Below are positions 60,373-64,000 of a stretch of DNA of 64,000 bases, one piece after another (position 1 is the stretch's first letter; each line of letters begins with the position of its first letter). The DNA lies in assembly GCF_017161405.1 (NCBI RefSeq), contig NZ_CP071051.1, positions 2,666,001 through 2,730,000 on the forward strand. The letters run 5' to 3'. This DNA is from Leucobacter sp. CX169 (GTDB lineage Bacteria > Actinomycetota > Actinomycetes > Actinomycetales > Microbacteriaceae). The notes under the pieces are model-generated. The model saw only the letters and a list, made by a program, of their open reading frames with translations. It did no database searches and was not told where the DNA came from. Both the position numbers and the translations under genes were made by a program.

Positions 60373-62178
60373 TCATGATCGGGGTTTCGCGATGGCCCAT
60401 ACGGGCCAACTCTGCAACTGCGCAACCTCATCGTCTCGAAGCTCCGAAATGGCGAGTTCCAGCTCCTCCGTGTCCTCAACCAGAATCAGCAGACAAGCTT
60501 CCAGCAAGCCAGCTTGGTTGTCCTCCCTGTTCAGAGAACGTCGCGCTGCACGAATGTCGCGTCGGTCCTGATCACCAAGCGTCCGCATACGATGCTGAAT
60601 CTGCCACCAGTTGATTCGATGTATGAGCGAGTCTGGGTCTTCAGCCAACAACCACTTGCAAAGGTCGGTAGCTCCTCGGAGTAGGTAGTTGCGTCGAGGC
60701 TCCTCACGCACCAAATCCGTAGCCGAGAGAAGTCGGAGCAACGTCAAGTTGGCAAGGATGAGCGCTGTAGCGCGATCCGTAAGCTCCTCGTAGACGGCCA
60801 CTATGCCCTGCAACCTCAGATTTAGAACCGAAGCCATATCTTCCTGCGTCACGGCCTCATACGCTGTCCCGAGCTCGATCGACTCTGGTGTCCCCTCGTC
60901 GTCGAGCCGGTAGATGCGGAATCGATCACGTTTGGTGGGATCGAAAGGATCAACAATCAACCGATAGCGTTCGTCTTGGGCGGGCATGACAATGACCATG
61001 ATTTTGTAGGCGCCGATCGCGATGTCAATGCGCCCGCTCCCATCAGATGTCCCACGGACCGGACGATCCTGAAGAACTCCCTCATGGAGAGCGAAGAGCG
61101 TCCGTTTCGTCTCATCGTCTATATCTAGGGTCAAGGTTTGATCGTCATCAACGCCAAGCTCATCAAACAACTCGATCAGACAGGTGAGCTCAGCGCGGAT
61201 CTCACGCAATTGTTCTTCAAGATTGGGGTCACTGTCATGCGGTTCGTGCAGCTCTCCCCCGATGACTAACGAGTCTCCAGCGGCAGCAGCGATCATGAAA
61301 TCGAAGTTATTCGCTTGTTCTCGAAAGGAGCCTTTGCGCGTCAGGTTGAGATTCGTGCTGATCTTGTTATTGAGAAACTTGAGCTGAAGCTGAAGACCCT
61401 CAGAGAGCTGCACTAGCACCGTGCTCTCGTCGACTCGACGCCCAGAGCCATTGGCAAACTCGACGCCCCCGCAAACAATTGAAACTGCGAGATCCCGTTC
61501 CAAGTAGTCGGACGGGAAGATCTCTAGGTCAATATCGAGCGCAGTTTCAATGCCTCCGGGCAGGTGCGCAACCACCACGTAGTCAGTCTCGGCGAGCGCA
61601 AGGCGCGTGGGGCGGGACTCATTGAAGCCGTCCAGCGAGTGGATGGTCAAGCTCTCTGCTTTGTCCAGGAGGTGATCATTCCTGCTCGTTGCGGCACTTT
61701 GAGTGCGACCGTGCCAAGCGAGACGGATGATACTCTCGACCTTCACTGCCTCAGCGGGGAGACGAGTGAGTTTGATGGAGAACGTCTTCTGTTCCAGAGA
61801 GCCTTTGTCTAAAAGGCGATCAATCTTGAACGGAAGCAGAATGACATAGAAAACCTCCCGTTGCAGACCCCCTTCACGCATCGGCACGTAAAAGTAGACG
61901 CCGCCACCATGATTTCGGAAAAACCGAAGTACCTCGCGCTCAACAGGAAATGACTGACTGTCACGCAAAGACTTAGTCTTCGCCTTCGTCACTCGCCCCT
62001 TGACCTGCACGGGAACGCGGCCCGCATGAGTCTTCTTGCTGTGCTTTTCGGAGGTGTAGAAGTCAATATGGCCGTCCGTAATGGGAGTCCTGTCCCCAAA
62101 TGCGACCTCAGGAGATAGCCGCGCACATGCCGCAATACGGTCGGTTACGGCGTTGACAGCTAAGAGTTCTACGGACAC
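60373..62178 (-). CDS. DUF4365-like predicted nuclease, 601 residues
   Basis: The N-terminal ~150 residues have a PD-(D/E)XK-like core: DGHIDFYTSEKH (D39), then VPVQVKGR (Q58, K60), as in DUF4365 proteins seen in defence islands. The remaining 450 residues are alpha/beta with no recognisable motif, including LREIRAELTCLIELFDELG and a C-terminal helical part. GTG 62178 has GGAG upstream. Downstream of the HEPN-like gene on the same strand (167-base gap), so possibly one operon. Convergent with the helicase-nuclease gene. Function as an antiviral nuclease is inferred. Confidence 0.7.
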   Translation of the reverse strand: MSVELLAVNAVTDRIAACARLSPEVAFGDRTPITDGHIDFYTSEKHSKKTHAGRVPVQVKGRVTKAKTKSLRDSQSFPVEREVLRFFRNHGGGVYFYVPMREGGLQREVFYVILLPFKIDRLLDKGSLEQKTFSIKLTRLPAEAVKVESIIRLAWHGRTQSAATSRNDHLLDKAESLTIHSLDGFNESRPTRLALAETDYVVVAHLPGGIETALDIDLEIFPSDYLERDLAVSIVCGGVEFANGSGRRVDESTVLVQLSEGLQLQLKFLNNKISTNLNLTRKGSFREQANNFDFMIAAAAGDSLVIGGELHEPHDSDPNLEEQLREIRAELTCLIELFDELGVDDDQTLTLDIDDETKRTLFALHEGVLQDRPVRGTSDGSGRIDIAIGAYKIMVIVMPAQDERYRLIVDPFDPTKRDRFRIYRLDDEGTPESIELGTAYEAVTQEDMASVLNLRLQGIVAVYEELTDRATALILANLTLLRLLSATDLVREEPRRNYLLRGATDLCKWLLAEDPDSLIHRINWWQIQHRMRTLGDQDRRDIRAARRSLNREDNQAGLLEACLLILVEDTEELELAISELRDDEVAQLQSWPVWAIAKPRS

Positions 62179-62345
62179 ACTCCAAAGTATCTCGTACTGT
62201 TCAATATTTACCTCACGCAGGAGAACGAGAGGCTACCTATAGTGATGCAACGGTGAACTAGGCAGACGCCCAACGAGAAGTCCAGGAACGAGCGTATGGC
62301 TAGCAGTGATTGGCGCGAATCAATACTTTGCCGTCTGTAGCGTTT

Positions 62346-64000
62346 TCACGCGTCGCCGCTTGCCCGCCGATCGTCCGCGGCCCAGTCCATGCCGCGACAT
62401 ATCCGATCCATCCGGTGCGTCCAGGCGCTTTCCTCACGGCCAAGCAGAGTCGAGCCGTCGTCTCCGGTTTTAAAAGATGTTAGCGCGAGGTTCAAGGCCG
62501 TGCTTGAAGTGCTATCAGCGAAACGACGGATGCTGTTTAGCGTCGTCTCGTTGAGTGGCAACCCGTGATTGACCGCGTTCCTGACTCGCCTATGTCGGGC
62601 ACGGAGGAGCTCCGTTTCGCACCACATCTCTTCAAGCAATTGTCGTTCTTTGACTGGATTCGTGCTGATCGCGATCGCTTCCTCGAAGTCAGCTCGTTCG
62701 AGGTCGGTCATCGGAAGTGCGCGAATTTGGTCTAGGAGAGCAACGACCCCGGAGACATTGATAACGCGACCGGCTGGCCGGCATTCAGAGATCTTCTGCT
62801 CGAGTTCCTGCCTTTTCTCGTGTGGTTCGCGTGACCACCCCTCTTGGAAAGGCGCCATCAGTTGTTGAGCAACCAGATTGTCCGCTTGATTGAGGGCTTC
62901 TCGTCGCTGAAGGGCGGTAGTGAGGTTCTCCGCTCGCACATTCAGCGCAGAAGCAAAGTGCTCCATCGCGTGGTCCTCGAGCGCGGTGGCAACTCTCGGA
63001 GAAACCGGGCGAATGCCATAGAAGTGCACATCACGATGATCCGTCATCCGTGCCTCTCGAAGGGCGTTCAATGCTTCGACGAGGTGCACAGGCATGGGGC
63101 CGTTGGCAAGGGCATCGTCGAGCTGTCTCGCGGCACCGCTTACGATCTGCCCCGTTGATCCAATCCCGTAGCTGTCTTCCTCGATTACACGAGAAGGCCG
63201 AAGAACTAGCCCGAGTGAAGAACGCCACACTTTTCCACCAAGGAGCACAGTCGTTGCCCCAGCATGTTGCCACGAAGTACCGCCGGCTTCCACAGCGATG
63301 GCCAGGATCGCATCAATTCTTCGCCTCGCCTCATCGGCAGCACTGGCAGCTTGCCATTCCCCGAGATCGGTACGGATGAGAATCGCCTGGTTCCCTAGCT
63401 TCACACACTCGGCATGAAGGTCCTCGAGCCACGGCGATCCCTCACGGATCTCGCGCAGCTCGGCTCGCTCTGGGAAGTCATTTACTCCAAGGTCAAAGGC
63501 ATTCGGTAGGGCCCAATCCGGTCGAAGAAAGGTCATCGGACCTGCGACTTCCCTCATCCCAGAGATTGTCGCTCGATAATACACAGTCCAGACGACGACT
63601 TGACCTGTAGGCGCTGCCGCGAGGATGTCCGTTGCCATCCCGAGCCTGCGAGCCTCCGTCAACTGTTCGAAATGCGGCTGACCCCACCCCCTAGCGAGGT
63701 CCTCTTCGCTCCTGACAAGCACGTCGGCCGCCTTGCTGAGCAATGAAAATGAATCGCGCGCTGCCGGGCCAATTTGTGAAGCGAGGATCGTTGACAGCCT
63801 TCGCAGCCTTCGGCTCGTTGCGCCAGGAACCTTTGCTTCGTCACAAAGATCGAGGAACGCTTGGGCAATAGCAGGCTCGGAACGCCACAGCCTGTTGAAG
63901 TTTGCCACTGTGGCAGCGACAGCCGCAGGGTCGCTATCCTCGGCCAGGTCAGCCAGAAGAGGACCCACCATCGCGCTAAGGCGTCGTCCGAGGGCGCCAG
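62346..64000 (-). CDS. Large helical protein with C-terminal HEPN-like motif (partial)
   Basis: Open to the right edge; at least 541 residues from ATG 63971, but the frame continues upstream without a stop (GALGRRLSA just before), so the true start is likely outside. Mostly alpha-helical, with VVVWTVYYRATISGMREVAG in the middle. Near the C-terminus RNAVNHG fits the HEPN RNase pattern R-x4-H, with the following helix typical of HEPN domains. HEPN proteins are ribonucleases in toxin-antitoxin and abortive-infection systems. Its 3' end precedes the DUF4365-like gene. Confidence 0.62.
   Translation of the reverse strand, partial: GALGRRLSAMVGPLLADLAEDSDPAAVAATVANFNRLWRSEPAIAQAFLDLCDEAKVPGATSRRLRRLSTILASQIGPAARDSFSLLSKAADVLVRSEEDLARGWGQPHFEQLTEARRLGMATDILAAAPTGQVVVWTVYYRATISGMREVAGPMTFLRPDWALPNAFDLGVNDFPERAELREIREGSPWLEDLHAECVKLGNQAILIRTDLGEWQAASAADEARRRIDAILAIAVEAGGTSWQHAGATTVLLGGKVWRSSLGLVLRPSRVIEEDSYGIGSTGQIVSGAARQLDDALANGPMPVHLVEALNALREARMTDHRDVHFYGIRPVSPRVATALEDHAMEHFASALNVRAENLTTALQRREALNQADNLVAQQLMAPFQEGWSREPHEKRQELEQKISECRPAGRVINVSGVVALLDQIRALPMTDLERADFEEAIAISTNPVKERQLLEEMWCETELLRARHRRVRNAVNHGLPLNETTLNSIRRFADSTSSTALNLALTSFKTGDDGSTLLGREESAWTHRMDRICRGMDWAADDRRASGDA

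Larger units (their letters stand above)
52373..64000. mobile_element. Integrative element at tRNA-Ser, left part
   Basis: Begins at the 3' end of tRNA-Ser with integrase in the usual convergent layout, then repressor, excisionase-like and RepA-like genes and a cargo of predicted defence genes. The region has visibly lower GC, more AT-rich third positions and none of the iterated GGCAGGATCCTGCC copies of the chromosome. No transfer gene (relaxase, T4SS coupling ATPase) is seen so far, so it could be an IME, a satellite or a genomic island. The right end is outside the window. Confidence 0.8.

Noticed and set aside
52373-64000. A second copy of the tRNA-Ser 3' end (attR)
   Set aside because: No matching GGTTCAAATCCCC...CCTCC sequence was seen; the far end is beyond the window.

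Overview
The window is high-GC DNA from an actinobacterium, most likely a member of the Microbacteriaceae (my inference). Signs are the secE-nusG block next to tRNA-Trp and an aspartate aminotransferase, a 32-residue bS22 ribosomal protein, many leaderless genes with a TANNNT box 6-7 nt before the start codon, a type III polyketide synthase cluster, and an archaeal-length aspartyl-tRNA synthetase. The first 52 kb is chromosomal housekeeping and metabolism. The last 11.6 kb is an integrative element that entered at a tRNA-Ser gene, and it runs off the right edge.

Layout. 0-3.4 kb: a truncated acyl-CoA ligase, nusG, secE, tRNA-Trp and an aspartate aminotransferase. 3.5-5.6 kb: a four-gene overlapping cassette ending in a calpain-like cysteine protease with a WxG-type N-terminus, which reads as a type VII-style secreted toxin or enzyme. 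5.7-11.2 kb: a YpeA-like acetyltransferase, then an omega-aminotransferase and methylmalonate-semialdehyde dehydrogenase pair (beta-alanine type catabolism) divergent from a PucR regulator. 11.4-17.1 kb: a 23S/tRNA uridine methyltransferase, Maf, and a cytochrome c maturation operon (histidine phosphatase, ResA-like, CcdA, ResB) with no CcsB next to it. 17.4-24.8 kb: aspS, a thioredoxin-reductase/methyltransferase fusion with its XRE-cupin regulator, small redox proteins, bS22, an ArsR regulator and the TrkH/TrkA potassium system. 25.1-31.2 kb: glutamate synthase gltBD. 31.5-36.6 kb: a cation diffusion facilitator, proC, tadA, upp, a leaderless Cys-containing peptide and a receiverless winged-helix regulator. 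36.6-46 kb: an amidohydrolase, two TetR regulators, cspA with a fatty-acid desaturase, a class III aminotransferase with a small-molecule kinase, a nitrilase and a phosphonatase-like HAD enzyme. 46-50 kb: a UbiA prenyltransferase convergent with a flavin monooxygenase, methyltransferase and type III PKS operon. 50-52.4 kb: tRNA-Met, tRNA-Thr, an M23 peptidase, a membrane protein and tRNA-Ser.

The element (52.4 kb to the edge) carries a tyrosine integrase, an XRE repressor, an excisionase-like protein, a RepA-like ATPase and translationally coupled small genes, a triple zinc-knuckle protein, then three large genes: a helicase fused to a PD-(D/E)XK nuclease, a protein with a DUF4365-like nuclease fold, and a protein with a HEPN-like RxxxxH motif. 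These last three are the best candidate for an undescribed defence system.

Across the chromosomal part a 14-bp palindrome, GGCAGGATCCTGCC, recurs inside genes, between genes, as terminator stems and as an 18-bp tandem array. It is absent from the element. Two further dispersed intergenic repeat families, and a 15-bp operator-like palindrome shared by the beta-alanine/PucR and gltBD promoters, are also visible.
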